DNA of 58,073 bases from Bacillota bacterium (GTDB lineage Bacteria > Bacillota > Dehalobacteriia > UBA4068 > UBA4997), in NCBI GenBank assembly GCA_017397935.1, contig JAFQHN010000027.1:1-58073 (forward strand), given 5' to 3'. Under the pieces are notes generated by a model. That model searched no databases. It was not told where the DNA came from and saw only the letters and a list, made by a program, of their open reading frames with translations. This document shows, piece after piece, positions 1-9,515 of the stretch; position 1 is the stretch's first letter, and each line of letters starts with the position of its first letter. The translations under genes were made by a program, and so were the position numbers.

Positions 1-83
1 CAATCGAGGAAGGTCTGCGTTTCGCTATCCGTGAAGGCGGCCGTACCGTTGGTTCCGGTGTAGTAACCAGCATCAACGAGTAA
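1..83 (+). CDS. tuf: Elongation factor Tu, C-terminal end only
   Basis: The first 83 bases encode the last 26 complete codons of EF-Tu, ending in TAA at 81-83. The visible residues RFAIREGGRTVGSGVV are the signature of the C-terminal beta-barrel (domain 3) of EF-Tu, the GTPase that delivers aminoacyl-tRNA to the ribosomal A site. The rest of the gene lies upstream of the window. Its position before rpsJ is the classic str-S10 junction. It is partial only because the window starts inside it. Confidence 0.95.
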   Translation, partial: IEEGLRFAIREGGRTVGSGVVTSINE

Positions 84-204
84 TTTACTGCTCGTTAAAT
101 ATTAGTTTAGTCTTATAAAAACTTATCGGAGGAATTTGGCCATGCCGAGGCTGAGTTTCTATTGGACAGCCGGTAGAGTTTTTAAGTGATTTAAGCTGTT
201 TATC

Positions 205-267
205 AAGAGAGAAGTTATGTTTCGCACTTCCCGAGGGTGCGGTGGCAGGCTTCTCTCTTTTGTTTTT
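205..267 (+). terminator. Probable terminator of the tuf (str) operon
   Basis: A perfect 10-bp inverted repeat, AAGAGAGAAG (205-214) with CTTCTCTCTT (250-259), encloses a smaller CGCAC/GTGCG stem and runs into a T-rich tail (TTTTGTTTTT, about 258-267). The geometry suits an intrinsic terminator, although the long branched loop is unusual. Confidence 0.6.
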
Positions 268-435
268 GGTAAAATTACTGTAAAAATTGGCATTAAAAAT
301 CGCAGAGAAACCGAAAATATCACTAAAATTATTGCATTATACGCTAATAAATATTGTCAAACTGCATATATGCAAACAATACATCGGAATTATAAAAATA
401 AAGCCAGAAATTATGTAAAAAGTTGTAAAAAAGAC

Positions 436-464
436 TTGCAATCATAAAGGTGTTGTGGTATCAT
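436..464 (+). promoter_or_regulatory. Promoter of the S10 ribosomal operon
   Basis: TTGCAA (436-441) and TATCAT (459-464) are separated by 17 bp, a good sigma-A type promoter. Transcription would start near 471, giving a leader of about 130 nt before rpsJ. The leader opens with a TTGGTTC/GAACCAA hairpin (470-476 with 484-490), a possible control element. Confidence 0.65.
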
Positions 465-602
465 ATATGTTGGTTCGGCTTGTGAACCAAGCAAGATACA
501 GTGAGGACGCGAGAGGTTGCCTCATGGAGATATGCCTGCTTCATGGGGGTTTTCTCGTCGAGCTAGTTCGTAAGCAATACGAGCGAAAAGGAGGTAAAAA
601 TC

Positions 603-911
603 ATGTCTCAACAAAAAATCCGTATCCGTCTGAAAGCATATGACCATAAGCTGCTGGATGTTTCTGCTGCTCAGATCGTGGATACCGCCAAGAGGACCGG
701 CGCAAATGTTTCGGGGCCCATTCCGCTGCCTACCGAAAAAAGCATTTACACCATTCTGCGCTCTCCTCATGTCAACAAGGATTCTCGTGAGCAGTTTGAA
801 ATGCGCACTCACAAGCGTCTGATTGACATTCTGGAACCCACCCAGAAAACTGTTGATTCCTTGATGCATCTGGATTTGCCGGCTGGCATCGAGATCGACA
901 TCAAACTGTAA
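603..911 (+). CDS. rpsJ: 30S ribosomal protein S10 (NusE)
   Basis: 102 aa, the normal family length. The protein sits in the head of the 30S subunit and, as NusE, pairs with NusB in transcription antitermination. The motif [20 protein letters not shown] is the S10 signature. The ATG at 603 is preceded by AAAAGGAGGT. It is the first gene of the S10 operon, after the promoter at 436-464 and a structured leader. Confidence 0.98.
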   Translation: MSQQKIRIRLKAYDHKLLDVSAAQIVDTAKRTGANVSGPIPLPTEKSIYTILRSPHVNKDSREQFEMRTHKRLIDILEPTQKTVDSLMHLDLPAGIEIDIKL

Positions 912-981
912 TGGGTGAATGTGTCTTGCAAATGTGAAACACACGGAATCGTGGTCTTGATAAAACCGCGTCCGGCAAGGC

Positions 982-1018
982 ATCGAGCAATGCGGCTATG
1001 GCATGGCCGTAACTCGAT
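982..1018 (+). promoter_or_regulatory. Intercistronic hairpin before rplC
   Basis: The rpsJ-rplC gap is 130 nt, by far the longest in the early operon. It contains ATCGAG (982-987) pairing with CTCGAT (1013-1018), with an internal CGGC/GCCG stem. There is no T-run after it, so it is not an obvious terminator. It may be an RNA-processing or autoregulatory structure. That role is inference. Confidence 0.45.
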
Positions 1019-1041
1019 TTTGAAATTTTGGAGGTGTTAAA

Positions 1042-1668
1042 ATGCCAAAAATGTTGATTGGTAAAAAGTTGGCCATGAGCCAGATTTTTACTGAGGATGG
1101 TAAATTGATTCCTGTTACCGTTATCCAGGCAGGCCCCTGCGTAGTATCGCAGGTTAAAACCACTGCTACCGATGGTTATGAAGCGGTACAAATCGGCTTC
1201 GGCGCTTTGAAGCACGGCACCAAGCCCCAGGTTGGCCATTTTGCCAAAACCGGCGTTACTCCGCTGCGCTACCTGAGAGAAATGCGCGTGGCAGACGCTG
1301 CCGATTATCAGCCCGGCCAGGAATTGAAGGTTGATATATTCGCTGCTGGCGAAAAGATTGACGTGGAAGGTACTTCTAAGGGTAAAGGTTTTGCCGGTAC
1401 CATCAAAAGATGGAACCATCACCTGGGCCCGATGAGCCACGGCAGCAAAAACCATCGTCGTCCCTCTTCTGCGGGCGCCAAGGGTCCTGCTCGTACCTTT
1501 AAGGGCAAGCATTCCCCCGGCCAGATGGGTAACGCCAGAGTGACTGTTCAGAATTTGGAAATTGTACGCGTGGATGTTGAGAGAAACCTGCTGTTGGTTA
1601 AGGGCGCTGTGCCCGGCCCCAAGAAGGGTTTGGTTTATGTCAAGTCTGCCGTTAAATCTGCCCAGTAA
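1042..1668 (+). CDS. rplC: 50S ribosomal protein L3
   Basis: 208 aa. L3 binds near the 3-prime end of 23S rRNA and its long loop reaches towards the peptidyl transferase centre. The sequence starts [16 protein letters not shown] and contains the loop region [15 protein letters not shown], both typical of the family. The ribosome binding site GGAGGTG lies just before the ATG. It follows a structured 130-nt spacer and is followed after 21 nt by rplD. Confidence 0.98.
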   Translation: MPKMLIGKKLAMSQIFTEDGKLIPVTVIQAGPCVVSQVKTTATDGYEAVQIGFGALKHGTKPQVGHFAKTGVTPLRYLREMRVADAADYQPGQELKVDIFAAGEKIDVEGTSKGKGFAGTIKRWNHHLGPMSHGSKNHRRPSSAGAKGPARTFKGKHSPGQMGNARVTVQNLEIVRVDVERNLLLVKGAVPGPKKGLVYVKSAVKSAQ

Positions 1669-1689
1669 GGCAAGAGAGGAGGGCAAAAA

Positions 1690-2316
1690 ATGACTAGTGT
1701 TCAAGTATATAACATGGAAGGTAATGCAGTTGAAACTCTGGAACTGAATGAGACTGTGTTCGACCGTGAAATCAACGAAGGCCTGATGCATCAGGCAGTT
1801 GTACTGTATTTGGCAAGCCTGCGTCAGGGCACTCAGAAAGCCAAGACCAGAAGCGAAGTTTCCGGCGGCGGCAAGAAGCCTTGGCGTCAGAAGGGCACCG
1901 GCCATGCGCGTTGCGGTTCCACTCGCAGCCCGATCTGGCGTACCGGTGGTGTGGTTTTTGCACCGACCCCTCGCTCTTATGGCTTTAAGATGCCCAGAAA
2001 GCAGCGCCGCATCGCATTGGCATCGGCTCTGACTTCTAAGATGAGAGAAGGCAAACTGGTGGTTTTGGACAACCTTGATTTCGAGGCTCCCAAGACCAAA
2101 GCTATGCTGAATGTACTCGGTAAATTTGACGCCGCAAATGCTCTGGTAGTATTCGCCGGCGATAAGGACAACGTTGTTAAGTCCGCACGCAACATCGTAG
2201 GTGTTGAGGCTGTGAACGTAACCGGCGTTAACACTTATAAGGTTCTGAACCACAAAAACCTGATTGTTACTAAGGATGCTGTGGCTCGCTTGGAGGAGGT
2301 GCTGACTAATGCGTAA
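1690..2316 (+). CDS. rplD: 50S ribosomal protein L4
   Basis: 208 aa. L4 lines the exit tunnel of the large subunit through an extended loop, visible as GGGKKPWRQKGTGHAR near residue 60. In E. coli L4 also represses its own operon; whether that occurs here is not shown. The last 8 nt overlap the start of rplW, which suggests translational coupling. Confidence 0.98.
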   Translation: MTSVQVYNMEGNAVETLELNETVFDREINEGLMHQAVVLYLASLRQGTQKAKTRSEVSGGGKKPWRQKGTGHARCGSTRSPIWRTGGVVFAPTPRSYGFKMPRKQRRIALASALTSKMREGKLVVLDNLDFEAPKTKAMLNVLGKFDAANALVVFAGDKDNVVKSARNIVGVEAVNVTGVNTYKVLNHKNLIVTKDAVARLEEVLTNA

Positions 2317-2596
2317 TTACTGTGATGTTTTAGTCAAACCTATGATTTCTGAAAAAACTATCGGTATGATCGATGAGAACAAGTACACTTTTGTTGTTGC
2401 CATGGACGCCAACAAGATTGAAATTGCTCATGCGGTAGAAGAAGCTTTTAAGGTTAAGGTTGTTGATGTAACCACCAAGATCTGCAAAGGCAAAGTTAAG
2501 AGCATGGGCCGTTACAGCGGCAAGCGCCCCGACATCAAGAAGGCTGTTGTTACCCTGCGTGAGGGCGACAGCATCGAAATGTTCTCCGGTCTGTAA
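2309..2596 (+). CDS. rplW: 50S ribosomal protein L23
   Basis: 95 aa. L23 lies at the exit of the ribosomal tunnel and is the docking point for trigger factor and SRP in known systems. The start MRNYCDVLVKPMISEKT matches the family start, with the conserved SEK segment. Its ATG lies inside the end of rplD. Confidence 0.97.
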   Translation: MRNYCDVLVKPMISEKTIGMIDENKYTFVVAMDANKIEIAHAVEEAFKVKVVDVTTKICKGKVKSMGRYSGKRPDIKKAVVTLREGDSIEMFSGL

Positions 2597-2616
2597 GAAT
2601 AAGGGAGGTATTGTAA

Positions 2617-3444
2617 ATGGCTATTAAGAATTATAAGCCCACTTCGCCTGGTCGGCGCGGTATGACGGTATCTGCCTTTGAAGAGATTACCACTTCTACC
2701 CCCGAACGCTCTCTGTTGCAGCCTTTGACCAAAACCGGCGGCCGCAACAACCAGGGCCGTATGACTACCCGGCACAAGGGCGGCGGTCATAAGAGAATGT
2801 ACCGCGTTATTGACTTCAAGAGAAACAAAGACGGTATCCCGGCTAAGGTTGCTACCATCGAGTACGACCCGAACCGTACCGCTAACATCGCTCTGCTGAA
2901 CTACGCAGACGGTGAAAAACGCTATATCATCGCTCCTCAGGGCCTGCACGTTGGCGATATCGTAATCTCCGGCGCTGATGTAGACATCAAAACCGGCAAC
3001 GCATTGCCGCTGCGCAACATCCCTGTTGGTACCGTTGTTCACAACGTTGAGATGCGTCCCGGCTGCGGCGCTCAGATTGCCCGTTCCGCCGGTTCTTCCG
3101 TTCAGCTGATGGCTAAGCTGGACAAATATGCTACCCTGCGCTTGCCTTCCGGCGAAATGCGTCAGGTACCGATCGGCTGCAAAGCTACCATTGGTGTGGT
3201 TGGCAACGCAGACCAGGTAAACATCACTTTGGGCAAGGCCGGCCGCAACCGTTGGTTGGGTGTACGCCCTGCAAACCGCGGTGTTGTAATGAACCCCTGC
3301 GATCACCCGCACGGTGGTGGCGAAGGCCGTTCTCCGGTGGGCCGCAACCCGGTTACTCCTTGGGGCAAGCCTGCTTTGGGTGTCAAGACGAGAGACAAGA
3401 AGAAGCAGTCCAACAAGTTGATTGTTCGTCGTCGCACGAAGTAA
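2617..3444 (+). CDS. rplB: 50S ribosomal protein L2
   Basis: 275 aa, the usual length. L2 is needed for subunit association and peptidyl transfer. The conserved C-terminal segment [13 protein letters not shown] with its key histidine is present, as is the basic tail. GGGAGG precedes the ATG, 20 nt after rplW. Confidence 0.98.
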   Translation: MAIKNYKPTSPGRRGMTVSAFEEITTSTPERSLLQPLTKTGGRNNQGRMTTRHKGGGHKRMYRVIDFKRNKDGIPAKVATIEYDPNRTANIALLNYADGEKRYIIAPQGLHVGDIVISGADVDIKTGNALPLRNIPVGTVVHNVEMRPGCGAQIARSAGSSVQLMAKLDKYATLRLPSGEMRQVPIGCKATIGVVGNADQVNITLGKAGRNRWLGVRPANRGVVMNPCDHPHGGGEGRSPVGRNPVTPWGKPALGVKTRDKKKQSNKLIVRRRTK

Positions 3445-3468
3445 TTTTGTGGAAGGAGGATATGATTC

Positions 3469-3753
3469 ATGGGCAGATCGTTGAAAAAAGGACCTTATTG
3501 TGAAGAAAGACTTCTGGCAAAAATCGAGGCCATGAACGAAAGTAACGACAAAAAGGTTATCAAAAGCTGGAGCCGCCGTTCCACAATTTTCCCTCAGATG
3601 GTAGGACACACCATCGCACTGCATGACGGCAAGAAACACGTGCCGGTATATGTTACTGAGGATATGGTTGGCCATAAGCTGGGCGAGTTCGTTCTGACTC
3701 GTCGTTACAGAGGCCACGGTTCTCTGGTTGAAAAAGGTTCGAAAGCAAGATAA
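3469..3753 (+). CDS. rpsS: 30S ribosomal protein S19
   Basis: 94 aa. S19 lies in the head of the small subunit near the A-site finger and forms a complex with S13. The start [10 protein letters not shown] and the segment [16 protein letters not shown] are diagnostic. AAGGAGG lies upstream of the ATG. Confidence 0.98.
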   Translation: MGRSLKKGPYCEERLLAKIEAMNESNDKKVIKSWSRRSTIFPQMVGHTIALHDGKKHVPVYVTEDMVGHKLGEFVLTRRYRGHGSLVEKGSKAR

Positions 3754-3786
3754 TAAGTAAGTATCACCGAGAGGGGGTAGTTTTTA

Positions 3787-4128
3787 ATGGAGGCAAAAGC
3801 CATTGCCAAATATGTTCGTATGTCCCCCAGAAAGGCTCGTTTGGTAGCCAATCTGATTAAGGGCAAGGATATCCAGCAAGCAGAAGCCATTCTCCGTTTT
3901 ACACCCAATAAGGCTAGTCAAGTTATTTTGAAGGTTTTGCTTTCCGCTGTTGCAAATGCGGAAAACAACCTTGGTTTGGATAAAGCTAATCTTATCGTGA
4001 AAGGTGCGATCGTTGATCAGGGTCCCTCGATCAAGCGTATCAAACCGAGAGCACAGGGTCGTGCGGACCGTATGGTACATCGCACCAGCCATGTTACCGT
4101 GGTTGTTGCGGAAAGAGAGGAGGCGTAA
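3787..4128 (+). CDS. rplV: 50S ribosomal protein L22
   Basis: 113 aa. L22 contacts most 23S domains and sends a beta-hairpin into the exit tunnel, where macrolide-resistance changes occur in other species. The early motif KYVRMSPRKARLVANLI and the hairpin segment RAQGRADRMVHRTSH are present. It is followed by rpsC after 3 nt. Confidence 0.98.
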   Translation: MEAKAIAKYVRMSPRKARLVANLIKGKDIQQAEAILRFTPNKASQVILKVLLSAVANAENNLGLDKANLIVKGAIVDQGPSIKRIKPRAQGRADRMVHRTSHVTVVVAEREEA

Positions 4129-4131
4129 ACA

Positions 4132-4863
4132 GTGGGCCAGAAAGTAAATCCTAAGGGGCTTCGCGTGGGCGTAATCAAAAACTGGGATTCCCGTTGGTAC
4201 GCTGACAAGCAGTATTCCGATTACCTGTTGGAGGACTACAAGCTCCGCAAATTCCTGAAAGCAAAATTGTACGAGGTAGGCGTTTCCCGCTTTGAGATCG
4301 AAAGAGCCGCCAACCGCGTTAAAATCAATATCCACACCGCCAAGCCCGGCCTGGTTATCGGCCGCAACGGTGCTGATGTGGAAGCTCTGCGCCAGCAGCT
4401 GCGCCAGATGACCGGCAAAAACGTTTTGCTGAACATCGTAGAAGTTAAGCGTCCTGAGTTGGATGCTCAGCTGGTTGCCGAGAACATTGCATCTCAGCTG
4501 GAAAAGCGTATCGCTTTCCGCCGTGCAATGAAGCAGTCCGTGGGCCGCACCATGCGTATGGGTGCCGAGGGCATCAAGATTATGTGCTCCGGTCGTCTGG
4601 GCGGCGCTGAAATCGCTCGCAGCGAGTGGGTTTCTGAGGGCAAAGTTCCGCTGCACACTCTGCGTGCAGACATCGACTACGCAACTGCCGAAGCTAATAC
4701 CACTTATGGCAAGATTGGTATTAAGGTTTGGATTTATAAGGGTGAAGTTCTGGGCGGCAGACCCCTGCCTACCGAAGAAAAGAAGGAAGAACAGCGTCCC
4801 AGCCGTCGTCCTTCTCGCCCGAGAAACAATAACAGAAGAAAAGGTACGGAGGAGGGCGCATAA
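4132..4863 (+). CDS. rpsC: 30S ribosomal protein S3
   Basis: 243 aa with a GTG start at 4132, directly after the rplV stop. S3 lies at the mRNA entry channel. The N-terminal KH domain shows the GxxG-type loop in [10 protein letters not shown] near residue 85. The C-terminal tail is unusually basic and arginine/asparagine-rich (about residues 215-243), a common lineage-specific extension. Confidence 0.98.
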   Translation: MGQKVNPKGLRVGVIKNWDSRWYADKQYSDYLLEDYKLRKFLKAKLYEVGVSRFEIERAANRVKINIHTAKPGLVIGRNGADVEALRQQLRQMTGKNVLLNIVEVKRPELDAQLVAENIASQLEKRIAFRRAMKQSVGRTMRMGAEGIKIMCSGRLGGAEIARSEWVSEGKVPLHTLRADIDYATAEANTTYGKIGIKVWIYKGEVLGGRPLPTEEKKEEQRPSRRPSRPRNNNRRKGTEEGA

Positions 4864-5289
4864 ATGTTATTGCCGAAGAGAGTTAAATATCGCCGTCAAC
4901 ACCGTGGCCGCATGAATGGCGAAGCACATAAGGGCAATTTTGTTGCTTATGGTCAGTATGGCTTGCAGGCTCTGGAAGCCAGCTGGATTACCAGCCGCCA
5001 GATTGAAGCAGCTCGTATTGCAATGACCCGTTATATTAAGCGTGGTGGCCAGGTTTGGATTAAGATTTTCCCGCATAAGCCTGTTACCAAAAAGCCTGCC
5101 GATACTCGTATGGGTTCCGGTAAGGGCGCACCGGAGTTCTGGGTTGCAGTTGTTAAACCCGGCAAGGTGATGTTCGAAATCGCCGGCGTTCCGGAAGAGA
5201 CCGCACGCGAGGCAATGCGCTTGGCAATGCACAAGCTGCCTGTTAAGTGCAAGTTTGTAGTAAAAAATGAAGGGGAGGCTGAGGCATAA
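4864..5289 (+). CDS. rplP: 50S ribosomal protein L16
   Basis: 141 aa. L16 sits near the A-site tRNA elbow and helps organise the peptidyl transferase centre. The start [17 protein letters not shown] and the segment [17 protein letters not shown] are family hallmarks. The start codon directly abuts the rpsC stop, and the last base overlaps rpmC (TAATG), so translation is probably coupled through the three genes. Confidence 0.98.
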   Translation: MLLPKRVKYRRQHRGRMNGEAHKGNFVAYGQYGLQALEASWITSRQIEAARIAMTRYIKRGGQVWIKIFPHKPVTKKPADTRMGSGKGAPEFWVAVVKPGKVMFEIAGVPEETAREAMRLAMHKLPVKCKFVVKNEGEAEA

Positions 5290-5492
5290 TGAAAGCACAG
5301 GAAATCCGTGATTTGTCCATCGATGAATTGCAGAAAAAGGTTGCCGATTTGAAGGTTGAGCTGTTTAACCTGCGCTTCCGTGCTGCAACCGGTCAGTTGG
5401 AAAACCCTTCCAGCATTAAAGACGTTAAAAAAGATATGGCACGGGTAAAAACCATTATTCGTGAAAGAGAGCTGAAACAGGCTCAGGCATAA
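5289..5492 (+). CDS. rpmC: 50S ribosomal protein L29
   Basis: 67 aa, two helices, near the tunnel exit close to L23. The signature [17 protein letters not shown] is visible. It overlaps the rplP stop by one base. Confidence 0.97.
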   Translation: MKAQEIRDLSIDELQKKVADLKVELFNLRFRAATGQLENPSSIKDVKKDMARVKTIIRERELKQAQA

Positions 5493-5511
5493 GGAAAGGA
5501 GGAGCATTGAA

Positions 5512-5781
5512 GTGACCAACATTGAACAGAAAAACCGCAAAACCCAGATTGGCGTTGTGGTTTCGGATAAAATGGAAAAGACCATCGTGGTAAAGGTTGA
5601 AACTCGCGTAGCTCATCCTCTCTATGGTAAAACCATGCTGGCCAGCAAAAAATATAAGGCTCATGATGAGAACAATGAAGCCCGTATCGGAGATAGAGTG
5701 CAGATTGTAGAAACCAGACCGCTGTCCAAGGACAAGAGATGGGCTCTGCAAGCAATCGTTGAGAAGGCTCCGATTATCTAA
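5512..5781 (+). CDS. rpsQ: 30S ribosomal protein S17
   Basis: 89 aa, GTG start. S17 is an early-assembly OB-fold protein of the 30S body. The segments [17 protein letters not shown] and [18 protein letters not shown] match the family. GAAAGGAGGAG precedes the start. Confidence 0.97.
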   Translation: MTNIEQKNRKTQIGVVVSDKMEKTIVVKVETRVAHPLYGKTMLASKKYKAHDENNEARIGDRVQIVETRPLSKDKRWALQAIVEKAPII

Positions 5782-5814
5782 TGCAGATTTAGTAAAGAAA
5801 GGGGGCGGCTTTTA

Positions 5815-6183
5815 ATGATTCAAGCTGAAACCAGATTAAAAGTCGGTGACAATACCGGTGCCAAGGAACTGCTCTGCATCAAGGTTTTGGGCGGTTCTCG
5901 TCGTCGCTATGCAACTGTGGGCGATGTAATTATTTGTTCTGTTAAAGTTGCAACACCCGGCGGCGTGGTCAAGAAGGGCGATGTTGTGAAGGCCGTTGTT
6001 GTCCGCACCAAGAAAGCAATTAAGCGTCCGGATGGTTCTTACATTCGTTTCGATGAGAATACCGGCGTTATTATCAATGACCAGAACCAGCCCAGAGGTA
6101 CTCGTATCTTTGGTCCTGTTGCCCGTGAGTTGAGAGAGAAGGACTTCATGAAGATCGTTTCTCTGGCTCCGGAAGTACTGTAA
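5815..6183 (+). CDS. rplN: 50S ribosomal protein L14
   Basis: 122 aa, the canonical length. L14 forms part of the inter-subunit bridge and binds the silencing factor RsfS in other bacteria. The start [19 protein letters not shown] and the end [16 protein letters not shown] are diagnostic. It is the first gene of the L14-L24-L5 group. Confidence 0.98.
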   Translation: MIQAETRLKVGDNTGAKELLCIKVLGGSRRRYATVGDVIICSVKVATPGGVVKKGDVVKAVVVRTKKAIKRPDGSYIRFDENTGVIINDQNQPRGTRIFGPVARELREKDFMKIVSLAPEVL

Positions 6184-6202
6184 AGGCTGGGAGGTGGAAT
6201 AA

Positions 6203-6529
6203 ATGGCTAATAAGTTACACGTTAAAAAAGGTGATACGGTTGTAGTCATTGCCGGTAAAGATGCCGGTACTACTGGGAAAGTATTGGCAGCCAGCCCGAC
6301 TAAGGGTAAGGTTGTTGTGGAAAACGTGGCCAAAATTAAGCGTCACACCAAACCCAGCAAGAACGACCCTCAGGGTGGTATCATCGAGAAGGAAGCTTTT
6401 ATCGATGCTTCCAATGTTATGCCTTACTGCCCCAAGTGCAAAAAGGGCGTACGCATTGCCAATGTTGAAGGCAAAAACGGCAAAACTGTTCGCGCTTGCG
6501 TAAAGTGCGGCAACCAATTTGATAAGTAG
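6203..6529 (+). CDS. rplX: 50S ribosomal protein L24
   Basis: 108 aa. L24 is an assembly initiator with an N-terminal KOW motif ([20 protein letters not shown]). The C-terminal part shows CPKC and CVKC, a zinc-ribbon-like pair retained in some Gram-positive L24 proteins. Confidence 0.97.
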   Translation: MANKLHVKKGDTVVVIAGKDAGTTGKVLAASPTKGKVVVENVAKIKRHTKPSKNDPQGGIIEKEAFIDASNVMPYCPKCKKGVRIANVEGKNGKTVRACVKCGNQFDK

Positions 6530-6552
6530 TGGAGAAAGGAGGAACTTTCAAA

Positions 6553-7098
6553 ATGGCAAACAGATTAAAAGAACGCTATGAAAGCGAAATCAGACCCTCT
6601 CTCCAGGAAAAGTTCGCTTATAAGAACGTAATGGAAATTCCCAAGCTGGAAAAAGTTGTTATCAATATGGGTCTGGGTGAAGCTGTGCAGAACCCCAAGG
6701 CTTTGGATGCAGCTGTATCTGACTTGGCTACCATCTCCGGCCAGAAGCCGGTTGTTACCCGCGCTAAGAAGTCCATCGCTTCCTTCAAGATTCGTGAGGG
6801 CATGGCTATCGGCTGCAAGGTTACCCTGCGCGGCCAGCGTATGTATGAATTTGTGGATAAACTGATTTCGGTTTCTTTGCCTCGCGTTCGTGACTTCAAG
6901 GGCGTTTCCGATAAGGCTTTCGACGGCCGCGGCAACTACACCTTGGGCTTGAAAGAACAGCTGATTTTCCCGGAAATCGATTATGAGAAAATCGACCGTC
7001 TGCGTGGTTTGGAAGTTTGTTTTGTGACCAGCGCCAAAACTGACGCTGAATGTAAGGAATTGCTTGCTCAGATGGGTATGCCTTACGCTAACAATTAG
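6553..7098 (+). CDS. rplE: 50S ribosomal protein L5
   Basis: 181 aa. L5 binds 5S rRNA and contacts the P-site tRNA. The frame is open from 6529, but the ATG at 6553 has the ribosome binding site AAAGGAGG at the right distance and gives the family start ([20 protein letters not shown]). The motif [20 protein letters not shown] is conserved. Confidence 0.97.
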   Translation: MANRLKERYESEIRPSLQEKFAYKNVMEIPKLEKVVINMGLGEAVQNPKALDAAVSDLATISGQKPVVTRAKKSIASFKIREGMAIGCKVTLRGQRMYEFVDKLISVSLPRVRDFKGVSDKAFDGRGNYTLGLKEQLIFPEIDYEKIDRLRGLEVCFVTSAKTDAECKELLAQMGMPYANN

Positions 7099-7109
7099 GA
7101 GGGAATTTT

Positions 7110-7295
7110 GTGGCTAAGAAATCTATGATTGCTAAGCAGCAACGGACACCCAAGTTCCAGGTAAGAGGCTACAACCGCTGCAAAATCTGCGGTCGTCCTC
7201 ATGCTTATATGCGTAAATTCGGCATCTGCCGTATTTGTTTCCGTGAGCTGGCTTATAAAGGCGAAATCCCCGGCGTTACCAAATCCAGTTGGTAA
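7110..7295 (+). CDS. rpsZ: 30S ribosomal protein S14, zinc-binding type
   Basis: 61 aa, GTG start, 11 nt after rplE. It is the short S14 form with two zinc-binding CxxC pairs (CKIC and CRIC around residues 24-43). This is the main S14 form in Bacillota, whereas the longer zinc-free form is usually an alternative induced by zinc starvation. Confidence 0.97.
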   Translation: MAKKSMIAKQQRTPKFQVRGYNRCKICGRPHAYMRKFGICRICFRELAYKGEIPGVTKSSW

Positions 7296-7327
7296 ACCCG
7301 GAGCTTTAAGGAAGGAGGTATATCCTA

Positions 7328-7726
7328 ATGGTTGTTACTGACCCTATCGCTGATTTTTTGACTAGAATCAGAAATGCCAATATGGTATATATGGATAAGG
7401 TTGAAATTCCCGCATCTAAGACCAAAATGGGTCTGGCTGAAATCCTGAAAGATGAAGGCTTCATCAATGATGTGGAATATATCGAAGACGGCAAACAGGG
7501 CGTTATCAGAGTATATCTGAAATACGGCGCCGGCCGCGAAAGAATTATTAACGGATTGAAGAGAATCTCCAAGCCCGGTTTGAGAGTATATGTAGGCAAG
7601 GAAGACCTGCCCCGTGTTATGGGCGGCCTGGGCATTGCCATCATCTCCACCTCTCATGGCTTGATGGTGGATAGAAAAGCTCGTAAAGAAGGCCTTGGCG
7701 GCGAAGTTCTCTGCTACGTTTGGTAA
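7328..7726 (+). CDS. rpsH: 30S ribosomal protein S8
   Basis: 132 aa. S8 binds the central domain of 16S rRNA and is the spc-operon translational repressor in E. coli. The C-terminal segment [21 protein letters not shown] is diagnostic. GGAAGGAGG lies upstream. Confidence 0.98.
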   Translation: MVVTDPIADFLTRIRNANMVYMDKVEIPASKTKMGLAEILKDEGFINDVEYIEDGKQGVIRVYLKYGAGRERIINGLKRISKPGLRVYVGKEDLPRVMGGLGIAIISTSHGLMVDRKARKEGLGGEVLCYVW

Positions 7727-7762
7727 GAGCTTAACCGACAATAGGAAAGAGGTGTTTAGAGA

Positions 7763-8305
7763 ATGTCCAGAATTGGTAAACTGCCTATTGCAATCCCTGC
7801 TGGGGTTGAGGTAACCATCGATGGCCAGCTGGTAACCGTAAAAGGTCCCAAAGGCGAGATGGCTCGCGAGGTTCGCCCCGAGGTTAATGTAAAGGTAGAA
7901 GATGGTCAGCTGGTGGTAACTCGTGACAGCGATGTTGCTCAGATCCGTGCTTATCATGGCCTGACCAGAGCCCTGCTGGCCAATATGGTAACCGGTGTTA
8001 CCACCGGCTTCACCAGAAAACTCACCATTATCGGTGTAGGTTATCGTGCCGCAGTGCAGAACAACGTACTGTCTTTGAACGTAGGCAAATCTCACCCGGT
8101 AGAAATGCCGGCTCCTGAGGGTGTAGAGGTTCAGTGCCCCACCCCCACTCAGATTGTTGTTACCGGTCCCGATAAAGAAGCATTGGGCGAGTATGCAGCA
8201 AAAATTCGCGCTCAGCGTCCCCCGGAACCCTACAAGGGCAAAGGTATTCGCTACGAGGACGAATATGTTATCAGAAAAGCCGGCAAAACCGGCGCCAAGA
8301 AATAA
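7763..8305 (+). CDS. rplF: 50S ribosomal protein L6
   Basis: 180 aa, two similar alpha/beta domains. L6 lies near the factor-binding site of the large subunit. The start [17 protein letters not shown] and the end segment [18 protein letters not shown] are family signatures. It is followed by an unusually long spacer with a hairpin. Confidence 0.98.
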   Translation: MSRIGKLPIAIPAGVEVTIDGQLVTVKGPKGEMAREVRPEVNVKVEDGQLVVTRDSDVAQIRAYHGLTRALLANMVTGVTTGFTRKLTIIGVGYRAAVQNNVLSLNVGKSHPVEMPAPEGVEVQCPTPTQIVVTGPDKEALGEYAAKIRAQRPPEPYKGKGIRYEDEYVIRKAGKTGAKK

Positions 8306-8344
8306 TTTCTTATTATTACTTGATGTTTATGAGTCTTTGGCCGC

Positions 8345-8378
8345 TTGATTACCCAAGGCTGCGTACCTTGGGAGTATC
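8345..8378 (+). promoter_or_regulatory. Intercistronic hairpin between rplF and rplR
   Basis: CCCAAGG (8352-8358) pairs with CCTTGGG (8366-8372). Flanking TTGAT and ATCAA can extend the stem to a near-continuous 14 bp. No T-run follows. It sits in a 109-nt gap where neighbouring gaps are 10-35 nt, so a processing site, attenuator or protein-binding site is possible. Confidence 0.45.
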
Positions 8379-8414
8379 AACGGCGATTGAAAGATTGTAA
8401 AGGAAGTGAAAACC

Positions 8415-8777
8415 TTGTTTAAGAAGGTAAATCGCAAGGAAAGACGCCAGAAGAAGCATTATCGCATTCGCCGCAACATCAGCGGTACTCCGGAGTTCCC
8501 GAGACTGGCTGTTTACCGCAGCGCAAATCATATGTATGCCCAGATTATTGACGACACTCAGGGTATCACCCTGGCTGCTGCTTCCACCCTGGACGCAGCT
8601 TTGAAGGAAAACTACGGCGGCAACATCGAAGCAGCTAAGGCTGTTGGCAAGCTGGTTGCCGAGCGCGCTCTGGAAAAGGGCATCAAGGGTGTTGTTTTTG
8701 ACAGAGGCGGTCTCCTGTATCATGGTCGAGTTGCTGCTTTGGCCGAAGGTGCCAGAGAAGGCGGCTTGGAATTCTAA
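8415..8777 (+). CDS. rplR: 50S ribosomal protein L18
   Basis: 120 aa. L18 binds 5S rRNA together with L5. The frame also has a GTG at 8406, but AAGGAAG sits directly against it. The TTG at 8415 is better spaced and gives [15 protein letters not shown], which fits the family length. The end segment [18 protein letters not shown] is diagnostic. Confidence 0.95.
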   Translation: MFKKVNRKERRQKKHYRIRRNISGTPEFPRLAVYRSANHMYAQIIDDTQGITLAAASTLDAALKENYGGNIEAAKAVGKLVAERALEKGIKGVVFDRGGLLYHGRVAALAEGAREGGLEF

Positions 8778-8794
8778 GAGGAGGAGGAAAGACA

Positions 8795-9301
8795 ATGGCT
8801 AGATTTGAGGTTAAAGATACTGCACCTGAGATGATTGAAACCACCGTGCATATCAACCGCGTTGCCAAAACCGTTAAGGGTGGCCGCAGAGCTCGTTTCG
8901 CAGCTCTGATGGTTGTCGGTGACGGCAAAGGTAATGTAGGCTTTGGCATTGGTAAGGCTGCCGAGGTTCCCGAAGCTATCCGCAAGGGTATCGAAGCTGC
9001 CAAGAAAGATATGGTCTCTGTGCCGATTCTTAACACCACCGTACCGCACGAGATTGTTGGTGAATTTGCTTCCGGCAAAGTTCTGCTGAAACCCGCTGCA
9101 CCCGGTACCGGTGTTATCGCCGGCGGCCCCGTGCGTGCCGTGTTGGAAGCAGCCGGTTATTCTAATATTTTGACCAAATCCTTGGGCTCCAACAACCCCA
9201 TCAATATGGTTCGCGCCACCGTTGAGGGCTTGAAGAATATGAAAACTGCTGAGCAGGTTGCAAAACTGCGCGGCAAAACCGTAGAAGAAATTTTGGGCTA
9301 G
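8795..9301 (+). CDS. rpsE: 30S ribosomal protein S5
   Basis: 168 aa. S5 works with S4 in decoding accuracy and mRNA entry. The N-terminal dsRBD-like part has [20 protein letters not shown], and the C-terminal part ends in TVEEILG. GAGGAGGA precedes the ATG. Confidence 0.98.
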   Translation: MARFEVKDTAPEMIETTVHINRVAKTVKGGRRARFAALMVVGDGKGNVGFGIGKAAEVPEAIRKGIEAAKKDMVSVPILNTTVPHEIVGEFASGKVLLKPAAPGTGVIAGGPVRAVLEAAGYSNILTKSLGSNNPINMVRATVEGLKNMKTAEQVAKLRGKTVEEILG

Positions 9302-9313
9302 GAGGGAATGACA

Positions 9314-9493
9314 ATGTCTAAGGTTAAAATTACTCTTGTCAAAAGCCCGATTGGCTATAACAAGAAGCAAAGAGCAATCGCTGTCTCCTTGGGTTTGAAG
9401 AAAACCAACAGCAGCGTTGTTCAGGAAGATACTCCCGATATTATGGGCAAGGTTCACAAAATTGCTCATCTTGTTAAAGTAGAAGAAGCGTAA
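9314..9493 (+). CDS. rpmD: 50S ribosomal protein L30
   Basis: 59 aa. The frame opens at 9308, but the second ATG (9314) is correctly spaced from GGAGGG and gives [20 protein letters not shown], the family start. L30 is a small late-assembly protein of the large subunit. Confidence 0.96.
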   Translation: MSKVKITLVKSPIGYNKKQRAIAVSLGLKKTNSSVVQEDTPDIMGKVHKIAHLVKVEEA

Positions 9494-9515
9494 GCGTAAT
9501 TAGGGAGGTGTAAGT

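Larger units (their letters stand above)
84..602 (+). other. Long untranslated spacer between tuf and rpsJ
   Basis: This 519-base AT-rich spacer separates the str operon from the S10 operon. It holds a terminator-like hairpin (205-267), a palindromic TGCATATATGCA near 363, the S10 operon promoter (436-464) and a 5-prime leader with a short hairpin (470-490). A short frame at 217-447 starts inside the hairpin and has low-complexity lysine/asparagine-rich content, so it is probably not a gene. Confidence 0.7.

Noticed and set aside
217..447. 76-codon frame in the tuf-rpsJ spacer
   Set aside because: It begins inside the terminator-like hairpin, has no ribosome binding site and low-complexity composition, and ends at the S10 operon promoter.
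901..2253. 450-codon minus-strand frame opposite rplC and rplD
   Set aside because: It is antisense to two unmistakable ribosomal protein genes; long shadow frames are common opposite highly biased genes.
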